64,000 nucleotides of DNA from Pseudomonadota bacterium (GCA_018240695.1 JAFEFH010000001.1:1-64000); one strand, 5' to 3'. Positions 55,004 to 63,778 are shown, counted from the first letter of the stretch. Notes: generated by a model not told the origin, from the sequence alone. Numbers and translations are program-made.

Positions 55004-55384
55004 TCAGTATTGGAAGAATTTGTCTTTGTCCTGGTGGTTCAGGCAGGTTTCGATATTGCTCTTCCCGAGAAGCAGCGGATTCGGTGCCTTCTTCTTGTTG
55101 GACGCAACCGCGCGCTGCTCAAAAAGTGTGAGCGCCAGCTTCTCGACTTTGAACCGTGTCTTCGGTTGCTTGTTGGCGAGTTTGGCCGCTTCGATGAATG
55201 CAGTGAGGGCCACTGTGCGATCTGCGAACACCCCCCACAGCGTCGTATCCGGCAGCCGATTCAATTTGCCGTCGGGGGCTAGAAACACATACGTCCAGCC
55301 CTTCGATGCGCCGGCATCGACCATGGCCTTGTGGTTGTTGTGTTCGGTCGAATCGATGTCGTAGCTCGCCAGAAAATCGGGCAA
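55004..55384 (-). CDS. Small Cas2/SinR-like protein
   Basis: The protein is about 126 aa from a TTG start at 55384, which has GGAGG placed 7 bp upstream; a TTG at 55420 is also possible. It begins LPDFLASYDIDS and has beta-alpha-beta segments (GWTYVFLAPDGKLNRLPDTTLWG), which recall the SinR/Cas2-like or VapD-like ferredoxin fold seen in small ribonuclease-like proteins. The similarity is to the pattern only, and a catalytic residue cannot be confirmed. It is convergent with virD4. Confidence 0.6.
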   Translation of the reverse strand: MPDFLASYDIDSTEHNNHKAMVDAGASKGWTYVFLAPDGKLNRLPDTTLWGVFADRTVALTAFIEAAKLANKQPKTRFKVEKLALTLFEQRAVASNKKKAPNPLLLGKSNIETCLNHQDKDKFFQY

Positions 55385-55589
55385 GTGAACGCCTCCAAAA
55401 TTCGGGCCGCTTTCTAGCAATTAGGGGTAGCCAAAGCAATGCTGTCAGCAACGGACAGGGGCACGATGGTCTTCATCGAGGGCGCCCCTGCTTCGATGCT
55501 GAATTCTGGCCGCACCGTCCTCACGTGGCCGGGGAGGCTTCGAGATCGTCCGCTGCCCGTGCTTCGGGCGCTGGCAGGCGATTGAGCAG

Positions 55590-56426
55590 TCAGTCGGCCG
55601 CCGCCTGCGCGCGCGAAGCGGCTGTGGAGAGGGCGTTCGGCTGAGACTTGAGATGGGCGAGCCAAGACGCGACGTAGGGCGCATGGTCGGTGCGTGGCGC
55701 ATTGGTGAGGCCGAGCCGCGCGCAACAGAAGGCAGCGCCGAGTTCGGCGACGAGCTCTTCAGCGGCCCGGACGCTCAGGTCGGCGCCGTAGCGCACTATG
55801 CTGTCTCGATCAAGGCGGTGCTTGGCACCCGTTGCGTGCGTAAGCTCGTGAAGCACGGTGGCATAGTACGCCGTCGTGGCAGAGCCCGCGTCGGTCGCGC
55901 GAAACCGCCATGGCTCGGGCAGGACGACGGTGTCGGTAGAGGGCCGGTAAAAGGCGATCTGGCCTGCGTGCACGATCTCGACGCCGCTTGCGGCGATGAT
56001 CGTGTCGGCAGCGCCATGCGCCTCGACGCTATTGGGCGTGCGTTTGGCGTCGGGCGGCGCGAAGCCGTCAACCTGGTCGGCGTTGAACACGGTGAAGCCG
56101 AGCGGCACACGGCGCAGCTCGCCGGCACGGGCAGGGTCCGGGAGCTCCTTCCATTTCACGCAGGGCGTGCCGCGCTCGCCCTTGCGCACCTGGGCGCCGA
56201 TTGAGTCCCACTGCCGGTAAGTCGCCCAACTGCTCGTGCCATAGTGGCGTTTCTGGGTGGCGGTCCAGAGGGCCAGAATGTTGAGTCCACGGTAAGCGTC
56301 GCCGGTCGTCGCATTGGTCGGAAGAGCGAACGGCGCGGCGGTGGCGTGCCACGGCATCTGGTAGGTGTCGGCACCGCGCTCGATGTCGGCGACGATGGAC
56401 GCGAGGACGGTCTGGTAGACGGACAT
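55590..56426 (-). CDS. ardC: ArdC-family antirestriction protein
   Basis: This 278-aa protein has an ArdC N-terminal domain (WHATAAPFALPTNATTGDAYRGLNIL, the ssDNA-binding domain) and a C-terminal zincin-type metalloprotease motif HELTHATG. ArdC proteins enter or act early in the recipient and shield the transferred DNA from restriction. The start has AAAGGAA upstream. It is the first of a group of typical ICE/plasmid genes (ArdC, DUF3768, ParB-like). Confidence 0.92.
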   Translation of the reverse strand: MSVYQTVLASIVADIERGADTYQMPWHATAAPFALPTNATTGDAYRGLNILALWTATQKRHYGTSSWATYRQWDSIGAQVRKGERGTPCVKWKELPDPARAGELRRVPLGFTVFNADQVDGFAPPDAKRTPNSVEAHGAADTIIAASGVEIVHAGQIAFYRPSTDTVVLPEPWRFRATDAGSATTAYYATVLHELTHATGAKHRLDRDSIVRYGADLSVRAAEELVAELGAAFCCARLGLTNAPRTDHAPYVASWLAHLKSQPNALSTAASRAQAAAD

Positions 56427-56506
56427 GAGGGTTCCTTTCAGGCATGAAAAAGCCGCCTCGGAGGACCGGGCGGCGGCCGTTGCGATGTGGGCGAATGGGC
56501 GGCGGT

Positions 56507-56857
56507 TCAGTATTCGTCGGCCCGCATGAGGGTGAGCACACGCGTGGTCTTGGTCGGATCGGCTGGGTCGTCCGACCCGAACTCCAGGGAGAGGTCGTAG
56601 TAATCGATCTTGAAGAAGTAGCGCTCGCCATCGAGATCGACGGCGCCAAAGTCGTGCTGTTGAAGAGAATCGTTGTCTTCTTCGAAGAGATCGAACCGGC
56701 GCACGAGTCCGATCAGGCGGCGTAGTTCGCCGGGCGCGAGGGCTTGCACGCCCGGCGTGACGACGATTTGGCCGCCGGTCAGGGTTCGACGAAAGGTATC
56801 GTTCAACAGTCGCAAGATTGCGACGCGCGCGGGGAGCGCTGGGTCGGAGTCAGACAT
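56507..56857 (-). CDS. DUF3768 protein
   Basis: The protein is 116 aa. Its pattern of GGQIVVTPGVQAL, RFDLFEEDNDSL, QHDFGAVDLDGERYFFKIDYYD and DPTKTTRVLTLM matches DUF3768, a family common on rhizobial plasmids and ICEs with no known function. I chose ATG 56857 because GGAGG lies 8 bp upstream; ATGs upstream at 56872 and 56911 lack support. It lies between ArdC and the ParB-like gene. Confidence 0.88.
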   Translation of the reverse strand: MSDSDPALPARVAILRLLNDTFRRTLTGGQIVVTPGVQALAPGELRRLIGLVRRFDLFEEDNDSLQQHDFGAVDLDGERYFFKIDYYDLSLEFGSDDPADPTKTTRVLTLMRADEY

Positions 56858-56907
56858 GAGGAGAGCCTCCATGCGGGCGGTGGTGCGAGAAAAGCAGCGA
56901 CAGAAAT

Positions 56908-56937
56908 GCAAACGGCCGCCCGGAGGCGGCCGTTTGC
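56908..56937 (-). terminator. Strong GC-rich hairpin between the DUF3768 and ParB-like genes
   Basis: Arms of 13 bp (GCAAACGGCCGCC and its complement) enclose loop CGGA, perfect pairing. It lies 22 bp downstream of the ParB-like stop on the minus strand, and TTTC follows the hairpin on that strand. It probably ends the ParB-like transcript, although a T-run is weak. Confidence 0.6.
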
Positions 56938-56959
56938 GGCGAGCGATCAGCAGGCTGCG

Positions 56960-58489
56960 CTAGGCGCGGCCCTTGATTGGCACGAACGTGGCGGGTTCCT
57001 TGAGGTCAAGGATCGCCTTGACCAGTTGACCCTTCTTGAGGTCCTGGCTTGGCACCTTGAGGTGCTTGGCCAGATCCTGCAGCTGATCGAGGCGGTAGCG
57101 CGTCAGCAGGCTCTCGTCGTAGGTGAACCAGGCGATGTCGGAGCCCTTGAGGATTCTCATGGCCTCGGCATCGGGTTGGTCCAGCCCGACCATGGCGTGC
57201 AACGCGGCCGCCCGAACGATCGGCATCACCTCGTCCCAGGACATTTTGTCGAAGACGGCCCGCGAGGGGAACGAAAGCCCCTTGGAGCAGTCGTGACTGA
57301 GCTTGCTGGCCAGCATGGCGTTGACCCCGGTGTAATTCGGCATCGTGCCCTTGAGACCGGCCCAGGCCGGACCTTCGTCGACCAGGAGCGGTTCGACGAG
57401 GGTCTTGAGCGCAAGCCAGGTGTCGCCGGCGGCGATCGCGGCGGCCAAGCCAGCAGTGAGGCGGGCGCCGATGATTTCCCGTTGGCTACGGCTGTGGTCG
57501 TAGCAGGTGAGAGGCTTCACATCCTCGGCCTTGGCCTTGCCGGTCTTGGCGGCTTTCTCGGCAGCCTTGAGGTCTCGGCGCGTAGTATAGCCACGCAATT
57601 CCTCGACGCGGCCGCTGTGGCTTGAGTATTCAACGAAGGCGTTGAAGCGGCCGCGATCGGCCTTCAGGATGCGGCCCTCGACAGCGATATTGTCCTGGCG
57701 AAACTTGTAGTCGGGATTGACCACGAGCTGGACGTCGGACCAGCCTTCGGCCTTGAGGGCTTCGACCTTGGCCGTCAGCGCTGCCATCTGCAGCTCGTCG
57801 AACTTCTCGCGATCGGTGAGCCACACTTCGGTGCTGAACAGGTCGCGTCGGATCGCCTCGGCCGGGTAAAGCTCGAGCGGAAACAAGGCGTGTCCAGCGG
57901 GGAGATCGCCCCGCGTGAGCTGATTGCGAATCTCACGCGCCTCGAGCTGCCAGTCGTGGCGGGCCTTCTTGAGATAGGCCTCCTGGGTTTTCACGTCCAC
58001 GATGGTGAGTGCTTCCGCACCGCCCAGGGTCAGGTGGTTGTGCCTCAGGAGTTTCTTGGCGAGATCGCAGAGGCCGTCCAGCTTGACTCGCTGGCTGGCC
58101 CAGCGTTCGGACTGACCGAAGCGCACGGCAATGTCGGCCGGCTTCTCGCCGGCGGCGATGCGGTGGGCGATCACCGCCGCTTCGTCGAGCGGATGCATCT
58201 GGGCGCGGGCCTGGTTGGCGGCGGTGCCCACTTCCTCGGGGGTGCGATCGCCTTCGTAGAGCTCGGCTTTGAGCGCTGCCAGTCCCGCCTTACGCGCGAG
58301 CATGTAGCGGCGGCCGCCCTCGATGATGTCGAAAAAGTCGCCGCCCTCGGCGGCCGGTTTCACGAGGATGCTGGTGAGCTGACCGTGCGCCTTGAGCGAG
58401 GCGATGAGTCGGGCATCGTCCGCGGGGGCGGCCTTGGTCTTGCGCGGGTTGGTATCGGTCAGCCTGAGGTTTGCGAGAGGAATAAGCAT
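56960..58489 (-). CDS. ParB-like DNA-binding protein of the ICE/plasmid type
   Basis: This 509-aa protein has the ParB/Spo0J N-terminal domain: IPLANLRLTDTNPRK (box I), HGQLTSILVK, then FFDIIEGGRRYMLARK (box II), followed by a HTH region (PADIAVRFGQSERWASQRVKL). The long C-terminal half is Lys/Glu-rich. No partner ParA is adjacent, so it may act in gene control or plasmid-like maintenance of the element. I chose ATG 58489 because GGAG sits just upstream; a second ATG at 58519 lies ten codons earlier without a ribosome-binding site. Confidence 0.88.
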   Translation of the reverse strand: MLIPLANLRLTDTNPRKTKAAPADDARLIASLKAHGQLTSILVKPAAEGGDFFDIIEGGRRYMLARKAGLAALKAELYEGDRTPEEVGTAANQARAQMHPLDEAAVIAHRIAAGEKPADIAVRFGQSERWASQRVKLDGLCDLAKKLLRHNHLTLGGAEALTIVDVKTQEAYLKKARHDWQLEAREIRNQLTRGDLPAGHALFPLELYPAEAIRRDLFSTEVWLTDREKFDELQMAALTAKVEALKAEGWSDVQLVVNPDYKFRQDNIAVEGRILKADRGRFNAFVEYSSHSGRVEELRGYTTRRDLKAAEKAAKTGKAKAEDVKPLTCYDHSRSQREIIGARLTAGLAAAIAAGDTWLALKTLVEPLLVDEGPAWAGLKGTMPNYTGVNAMLASKLSHDCSKGLSFPSRAVFDKMSWDEVMPIVRAAALHAMVGLDQPDAEAMRILKGSDIAWFTYDESLLTRYRLDQLQDLAKHLKVPSQDLKKGQLVKAILDLKEPATFVPIKGRA

Positions 58490-58719
58490 TTGAAACTCCG
58501 TTGGTTGAGGTTTGGACATGAAAAACCGACCGCGTTAGAGGGTCGCGGCCGGGCCGTAGGCGTGCCGTCTGCGGATGAGACCGGGCAGTGAGTGCTGCCC
58601 GGCGTTATGACGATTGAGAACGGCGATAGGTGTTGAAGCGGGCAGGACCAGTCGGTCAGCCGCCGGCGGGTGCAGTCCCCCGTGGGGGAGTCACCAGCAA
58701 CAAAGCTGGTGTCAGGAAG

Positions 58720-58751
58720 TGCCGATGATCCGGACATCACGCTGCGCGACG
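58720..58751 (+). repeat. Left arm of 32-bp inverted repeat
   Basis: It starts TGCCGATGATCCGGACATCA and is matched, with one mismatch, by the reverse complement of 59121-59152. The arms are separated by 369 bp. Confidence 0.85.
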
Positions 58752-59120
58752 TTGCTTCGCTGCGATGCTGCGGGCCGTTGATGCCTTCCCTGCTTGAGCC
58801 TATTCGGCCGCCGGGTATAGCCGCCCTGTGCGCGTGGTGCTGGTCCCCGTTGTCGGCAGGGAGTGGGGTATTCTATGGCTCCTGCCGTTGCGTAGACCCA
58901 GCCACAGGACGAGCCCGGAGCAAGAGACAAACTGTTGCACCGGATGGTGCGACAGGTTTGTTTCTTGCAGGCGGCCGAAGGCCGACGGTCCGCGCGCAGG
59001 CCTGTGGCGTCATGGGTCGAAGCAGGCAGGAGCCGTCCCACTCCCCAACGGGGAAGAGGACACATGGCGCGGTGACTGGCGGTACGGCGAGGGGGAGGCA
59101 GCGGCCCGCGCGGGCGACAG

Positions 59121-59152
59121 CGTCTCGCAGCGTGATGTCCGGATCATCGGCA
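59121..59152 (-). repeat. Right arm of 32-bp inverted repeat
   Basis: This is the reverse complement of 58720-58751 at 31 of 32 positions. The flanks do not show an obvious target duplication, which argues against a recent transposon end. Confidence 0.85.
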
Positions 59153-59358
59153 GGGCTGGCAAGCCCTCATCAGGCGCTTGGCGTTACCAAGCGCCGCGGA
59201 AGGGATGGAAACCCGAAGGGCGGAGACCCGTCTGCGGGGCTCCGTTCACGACAGCCCGGTCCGGCGACAGCGCCGGGCCGCCCCTCTACTCCTCAAAACA
59301 GCATCAGAGATCATCCAACCGCCGACGCGATTGGTCCTGCGCTTCCCGGCCAAACAAG

Positions 59359-59390
59359 AACGCCGCGCCTCAGTGATGAGGCGCGGCGTT
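59359..59390 (-). terminator. Strong hairpin after the TraA-C-like gene
   Basis: Arms of 14 bp (AACGCCGCGCCTCA and complement) enclose loop GTGA with perfect pairing, 24 bp downstream of the minus-strand stop at 59415. On that strand CTTGTTTGG follows, a weak T-rich tail. Confidence 0.65.
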
Positions 59391-59414
59391 GTCGAGGGGG
59401 CGGGTCTGGCGCTC

Positions 59415-60107
59415 TCAGCGGGCGGGGCCGTCCTTGCCGGGAGCCGTTGGCGCCTTATCGGGATGGTGTTCGCGGTCGGCGGTGCGCACGACGTCGACCA
59501 GCTTCTGCGCCTGCTTGATATTGGCCGCCCATAGGTCCGCCGCCTTCTGCCGTTCCGGCGTGATCTCGCCGGTCTGCCGGTTCGCCGCCGTCGGCGGGTT
59601 GGCGTAGATCATGTCCTTCATTGCCTTGTCGAGGTCGCCATTATTGGCGCGGCCCTGTTCGTATAGCCCGACGACGGCGAAGGCGTGCTTGGCCGTGCGC
59701 CCGGGCTCGCTGCTTTCCCAGAGACCGGGCGCGGCGGCTTGGATCGTGCCGACGATGGCGAGCAACTCTGTGCCGACCTTGGCCTGTTCCTTTCCGAAAT
59801 CGCCATAACCGCGGCCGGCGAAGGCTCGCTCCTGGGGCGTGTCCGGCAGGGTTGCGCGCGCCCGCTCGGCGGCGCGCGCCTCGCGGGTTTGGTCGAAGGC
59901 GGTCTGGCGCCGATCGCGCTCCTGCTGTCGGCCCAGGAGGCGATCCTTCTCGAGGGCGACGCGCGCCTGAAAATGAGGACTCGCCATATACCGCCTCTGG
60001 GCAGCCTCCTGCTGTTCGGGCGTTCGCTCCGACCGGGGCCGGGGCTCGAAGCGACGCGGCGCGCCACCAAAGGTGAGTCCGTCGCCGGATTTGGTCGTGC
60101 TTTCCAT
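59415..60107 (-). CDS. Small protein sharing the TraA C-terminal domain
   Basis: This 230-aa protein starts at 60107, with GGAGA just upstream, and has a charged, Arg/Gln-rich helical N-terminal half. From about residue 88 it is clearly homologous to the TraA C-terminus: LPDTPQERAFAGRGYGDFG against LPDTPQHRAFASRGYASFG, then AMKDMIYANPPTA against AIKDMIFATPPAT. The shared block suggests a common partner, such as the coupling protein or another transfer factor. It may compete with, or dock beside, the relaxase. It is followed by the structured non-coding stretch. Confidence 0.8.
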   Translation of the reverse strand: MESTTKSGDGLTFGGAPRRFEPRPRSERTPEQQEAAQRRYMASPHFQARVALEKDRLLGRQQERDRRQTAFDQTREARAAERARATLPDTPQERAFAGRGYGDFGKEQAKVGTELLAIVGTIQAAAPGLWESSEPGRTAKHAFAVVGLYEQGRANNGDLDKAMKDMIYANPPTAANRQTGEITPERQKAADLWAANIKQAQKLVDVVRTADREHHPDKAPTAPGKDGPAR

Positions 60108-60193
60108 GACAATCTCCATTGCTGGTTGGTTAAAAGATTTGTCTTGGTTCGCCGTCTGGCGCGGCGCTGACAGGCGTTTGCCAAGCAAGACGC

Positions 60194-61177
60194 CTAACGG
60201 GCTGGTCCCTCCGGCTGCTTGACTACAGCCGGCGCTGGCGGCGCGGCAGAATGGCCGAGTTGCTGGGCAAGGGTTGCGATGTTGCGGGCATCGAGGACGA
60301 CGCAACGCCAGGCGCTATCCGCCGGATGAGCGGGATCGTGGCTTCTGCGGGACGGGGCGGCGTCGAGAGCGGCCGAAGCGAAGGCGAGGTCGCCCGGGCT
60401 CGCCTGGTCTTTGGTGTAAGCCCGAACGGTGCGCAGGTACGCGCTGAGGGCTGCTTGCTGGGTCTCGCTCAGTCCCTTGTGGGGCAGGCGGTCGATGTCG
60501 CTCAGGGTAAGCCGGATTTGGTCGCGGATTTGGCCGCGTTCGGCAAAGGGCAGGCTGTGGTAGGCCTCCTTATCGGCCGGCGGCGTGAACACGAGCTCGG
60601 TGCGCGGCCGCGGCGCAGTCTGCTCTTGTTGGCCCTTGGCGGCGCGATGATTTTTGAACGCTTTCGACTTCGTTGCAAAGGTGAGTGTCGTGTACTCGGC
60701 CTTGGCTAACGCATGCTGCGTCGAGATCTCAGCCGCCTTGAGGATGGCCGACAGTTGGGACAGGTAGCATTCATGGCGCGCCTCTCCGACGCGCTGCCAA
60801 AACGTTTTCTCTAGATCCGCTGGGGTTCGGGCGGGCAAAAGCGACGTGCTGAGCTTGTCGAGTGACTTCTCGACGTGGCCCAGGGTGATGCTGCTGCCCT
60901 CGGCCAGGAAGCCGGTGAGCATCTCTTTGGCATCTGCCAGTGGCTTGGCGGTGTACTTATCCGCCCAGAACGTTTGGTTCAGGTCTTCGCGGATTTGGCT
61001 CCATCTGCGGTGAGCCTCGGGCCCGAGCTCCTCGAGACATCGGTCCTGGGCGAGCAGAACCGACAGGGCGGTTGGAAAGGCGCGAGGCGAGCGGGCGGGG
61101 CTGGGCTCCGGCGCGGCGACCTGGCCGGCAGGCGGGGCGTCGGGGCGGGACACTGAGCCGGCGTTGTCGATGCTCAA
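60194..61177 (-). CDS. Hypothetical 327-aa helical protein
   Basis: The protein is mostly alpha-helical, with an N-terminal Pro/Ala-rich segment (about 10-32) and a charged central part. No signal peptide, membrane helix or known motif is visible. It lies 86 bp upstream of the TraA-C-like gene on the same strand, so the two are probably co-transcribed. A Shine-Dalgarno GGAGG lies upstream of the ATG at 61177. Role unknown. Confidence 0.65.
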   Translation of the reverse strand: MSIDNAGSVSRPDAPPAGQVAAPEPSPARSPRAFPTALSVLLAQDRCLEELGPEAHRRWSQIREDLNQTFWADKYTAKPLADAKEMLTGFLAEGSSITLGHVEKSLDKLSTSLLPARTPADLEKTFWQRVGEARHECYLSQLSAILKAAEISTQHALAKAEYTTLTFATKSKAFKNHRAAKGQQEQTAPRPRTELVFTPPADKEAYHSLPFAERGQIRDQIRLTLSDIDRLPHKGLSETQQAALSAYLRTVRAYTKDQASPGDLAFASAALDAAPSRRSHDPAHPADSAWRCVVLDARNIATLAQQLGHSAAPPAPAVVKQPEGPAR

Positions 61178-61342
61178 GACGACCTCCTATCCGGGTCTGC
61201 ACATGCAGGACCGGCTTAAGCCTTCCCTCCGTCCGGTCCACGAGTCAATACGTATTTCCCTCCGTTGCGTGTGGTCTAGTACATGACTAGACTGCGTCGC
61301 GTCATCTGTCGGTTTCGGCTTCTTGTTGAGAGGAGATCCGTC

Positions 61343-62293
61343 ATGGCGCTACAACTCTGGAAAATCACGGGCGCCGCGCTGGCGCTCTCGGCCGCAGGCG
61401 TTTTCTCGGCCGCGCGATCGCAACAAGTGGTGCCAACGGCTGCGCTGCAGACCGTCGCTCCATCGGCAGTGCCGGCAAACGCTACGACGGTGGGCACGAA
61501 TGCGGATGGATCCAAGATCGTGCAGACGACCGACGCTTCCATCCTGTCCGCGAACGCCTTTCCATACTCGTACGGCAATCTCCAGCTGCCGAAGTACTCG
61601 GCGCCCGCGCTGCAGTTCAATGTCAGCGGTGCGGGCACGATCGAATACTCTGTCGCGCCGTCCGGCACGGCGGGTTCCGGCTCGCATGTCGCGGGGGTGG
61701 ACGACGGGACGGCTGGACTACTTGCCCTGCAAGATAATAACGGCGGCGGCTGCGCCATCGCTCTCTGCGTCGCGGCGGGGGCCAATGCGCCTATCCAAGC
61801 GGGAGCCTGCCAAACGATCCTCAATGACATGGCGCGGCTATTGCGCTTGGGTCAGTCGGTGCCCTCGTGCGCCGGCTCGACGGTGACCTATCGGCCGGTC
61901 ACGTGTGCCGCGCCGTGGACCCTGGTGAGCCTCGGGGGTTGGGAGAGCTTTGCGTGCCAGGCGATCATTCCGCCCTCGGGGCCATCGGTTGCCGAGCAAT
62001 GTGCCGTGGCGTACGCCACGGCGGAAAATCAGCTCACCAGCATTGAGACGGGCGTTTATGCCGATGCGGCCGGGAACTGGTACGCGTGGGACTTCGCCGG
62101 CAACACGTTAGAATATTCCGCGAGCACCACCGCCTGTCCCAATGTTGCGGGCGGCGCGGACTTTGCCGGGAATTCGGGTGCCGGGGGAACGGGCGCCGAC
62201 GGCAACAGCTCCGGCAATGGCAACAGTGGCAATGCGGGGGACAGCGGAGCAGGTGGGGCGAGCGGCGATGGTGGCGGAGATGGCGGCGGCTAG
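61343..62293 (+). CDS. Secreted protein with Gly/Asn/Ser-rich C-terminal tail
   Basis: The protein is 316 aa. A signal peptide spans about residues 1-27 (WKITGAALALSAAGVFSAARS). The mature part has beta-rich sequence with seven Cys residues, likely forming disulphides. The final 45 residues are almost only Gly, Asn, Ser, Asp and Ala, ending GGGDGGG. I chose ATG 61343 because GAGGAGA lies upstream; the frame is open to 61283. It may be a surface or cell-wall-associated protein of the element, for example for mating-pair contact. No family recognised. Confidence 0.7.
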   Translation: MALQLWKITGAALALSAAGVFSAARSQQVVPTAALQTVAPSAVPANATTVGTNADGSKIVQTTDASILSANAFPYSYGNLQLPKYSAPALQFNVSGAGTIEYSVAPSGTAGSGSHVAGVDDGTAGLLALQDNNGGGCAIALCVAAGANAPIQAGACQTILNDMARLLRLGQSVPSCAGSTVTYRPVTCAAPWTLVSLGGWESFACQAIIPPSGPSVAEQCAVAYATAENQLTSIETGVYADAAGNWYAWDFAGNTLEYSASTTACPNVAGGADFAGNSGAGGTGADGNSSGNGNSGNAGDSGAGGASGDGGGDGGG

Positions 62294-62312
62294 TTTGCGA
62301 ATGCCAGTACAT

Positions 62313-62702
62313 TCAAAGAATTTTGAATCGCCACGCACAGAGCGATTTGTTGTTAGCAGTTCGGATATCGGGGACTCCTTCGGACGTGAGTTGCCCTGTA
62401 AAGGTAACGTCAACGTTAGGAACATTGCTAGGGATTGTCAGAGAGCGAAGCGGCGTAGGTCGCCCGGGCTCACGGGGGATTGCAAAAAAGAGGTCAAGAG
62501 ACTTGCCAGTGGGCGAGGTTTTTCTGATTCGGTCCGACAGTACCTCAAGCGTGCTCACTTGGACGCCATCAGCGCAACCTGTCTCGGTTGAAACCGTGCG
62601 TTCGGTATCAACGACGACAACGCTTTGGAAAATGGTTTGAGCTCGGATTTCGCCTGGTGCCGTGGCTGCGAGAACGAAAGATAGAGTTAGGAGCTTGCGC
62701 AT
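62313..62702 (-). CDS. Small secreted protein
   Basis: The protein is 129 aa with a signal peptide ending in IRAQ (about residue 21). The mature part is beta-rich, with two Cys residues and no known motif. It is convergent with the secreted Gly-rich gene, 19 bp from its end. The AGGAGA ribosome-binding site upstream supports the ATG at 62702. Function unknown; it could be an exported inhibitor or a minor surface protein. Confidence 0.65.
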   Translation of the reverse strand: MRKLLTLSFVLAATAPGEIRAQTIFQSVVVVDTERTVSTETGCADGVQVSTLEVLSDRIRKTSPTGKSLDLFFAIPREPGRPTPLRSLTIPSNVPNVDVTFTGQLTSEGVPDIRTANNKSLCAWRFKIL

Positions 62703-62821
62703 CGAGATTCTCCTAGGAGTGCATCGAGGATGCGATGAAGGGCCGTAACGACGCCGGTCACGTAGGAGCGCATGCTGCTGCCCTACTACTCGGAAAGCCG
62801 ACCGGCCGCTGTCTTCGGACG

Positions 62822-63778
62822 TCAGCGCCGGCCGCACCTAGTGGACTCCGTTGGTCGCGGGACGGCGGCAGGGTCCGCTGATAAAGCCGGGCGATTAGCA
62901 CGAAGGTGAGCGAGGAACGGCGAGATCGTGGGATTGGAAGGTACCTTTTTCCAGCAAGCAGCGAAGCTCATCCAACTAGCGCCAGATCGGTCGTGCATTT
63001 CCCGATGCACAACGTCGCGCTGACGAGCCTGCAGAGCCCCTTCGCACTGTATCGTCAGTCCCAGACCTGCTGAAACGAGACTTAAGAGAGCCTCTGCACT
63101 GGCCGGGTGGTATTGAATGCGGGCGCTGCCGCCGAAGGCGGCCAGCTTCGTCGCCAGCAATTCCTGCAGCTCGGGCCCCAGGCCCTGACGACTCATAAAG
63201 ACAATCTCTCCGTCGAGATCTGTCCAGTTGGCGAACCGTCGATCAGACAGGGGATGCGACAGGGGTAGGACGAGAAGGATTCGTTCAGACCACAGCGATA
63301 ATATCTCACAACTCTCTTCATGTGTGTATCCGGCGACGATTGCCAAATCGAGGGTGCCGTCCAGCACCCGCCTCAGAAGGACGCGCTTGGATGCTTCAAC
63401 CAAGCGTACGCTCACTTCCGGCCGCTCCTTAGCGAAGCCGACCAACGCTGGTTGCATTGGTACCGCTGCCGTGAATGTCAAAAGCCCCAGTGACAGGTGA
63501 CCCGCTGCCCCTATGCCTCGAGCCTTGGCGCTTTCCAAAAGCTCGTCGAAGTCTTCGAGCAAATGCGCAGCCGTCTCCACGAAATGGACACCCGCCGGAG
63601 TCGGACGAACCCCGCCACTTGAACGCAAGAAGAGAGTGAGGCCGAGCGCATGTTCCAATTGCCAGATCGTTCGACTGAGGGTCGATTGGCGAACGCGCAG
63701 CGAATGAGCGGCACGGCGAAAGCTCCCGTGATGTGCGGCTTCCACTGCGAACCGGAGATGACGTAATCCAACAGTCAT
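62822..63778 (-). CDS. LysR-type transcriptional regulator
   Basis: This 318-aa protein has an N-terminal winged HTH (LRHLRFAVEAAHHGSFRRAAHSL, QSTLSRTIWQLEHALG) and a C-terminal substrate-binding domain. This is the LysR pattern with a typical length. It would bind a small-molecule inducer and activate nearby genes. LysR regulators of this type are often found in alphaproteobacterial ICEs. I chose ATG 63778 (MTVGLRHL); an ATG at 63793 precedes it by five codons. The C-terminal 25 residues are unusually basic and Pro-rich. Confidence 0.9.
   Translation of the reverse strand: MTVGLRHLRFAVEAAHHGSFRRAAHSLRVRQSTLSRTIWQLEHALGLTLFLRSSGGVRPTPAGVHFVETAAHLLEDFDELLESAKARGIGAAGHLSLGLLTFTAAVPMQPALVGFAKERPEVSVRLVEASKRVLLRRVLDGTLDLAIVAGYTHEESCEILSLWSERILLVLPLSHPLSDRRFANWTDLDGEIVFMSRQGLGPELQELLATKLAAFGGSARIQYHPASAEALLSLVSAGLGLTIQCEGALQARQRDVVHREMHDRSGASWMSFAACWKKVPSNPTISPFLAHLRANRPALSADPAAVPRPTESTRCGRR

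Larger units (their letters stand above)
58655..59290. ncRNA. Candidate large structured non-coding RNA
   Basis: A 32-bp inverted repeat with one mismatch (58720-58751 and 59121-59152) encloses two further long-range helices that nest correctly: 58859-58867 with 59037-59045 (GGGAGTGGG/CCCACTCCC), and 58877-58886 with 59025-59034 (GGCTCCTGCC/GGCAGGAGCC). Inside is the hairpin 58937-58941/58946-58950 (GCACC-GGAT-GGTGC), extended by ACAAAC/GTTTGT. Flanking hairpins are 58692-58698/58705-58711, 59152-59157/59162-59167 and 59173-59181/59187-59195 (GGCGCTTGG/CCAAGCGCC). Ordered nesting of helices suggests an RNA fold rather than chance. Strand and function are unknown; a MITE-like element with 32-bp termini is the alternative. 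Confidence 0.55.
58490..59414. other. 925-bp non-coding stretch with extensive RNA-like structure
   Basis: The stretch lies between the ParB-like start and the end of the TraA-C-like gene. No credible protein is present: the longest plus-strand frame is Arg/Gly/Pro-rich and has no domain. It contains the nested structure described separately (58655-59290) and the terminator hairpin at 59359. Confidence 0.6.

Noticed and set aside
58655-59290. Group II intron in the structured stretch
   Set aside because: No domain V-like GAAA hairpin, GUGYG start or reverse transcriptase is visible.
58670-59518. 282-residue frame across the non-coding stretch
   Set aside because: It has low-complexity Arg/Gly/Pro composition, no ribosome-binding site, and crosses the inverted repeats.
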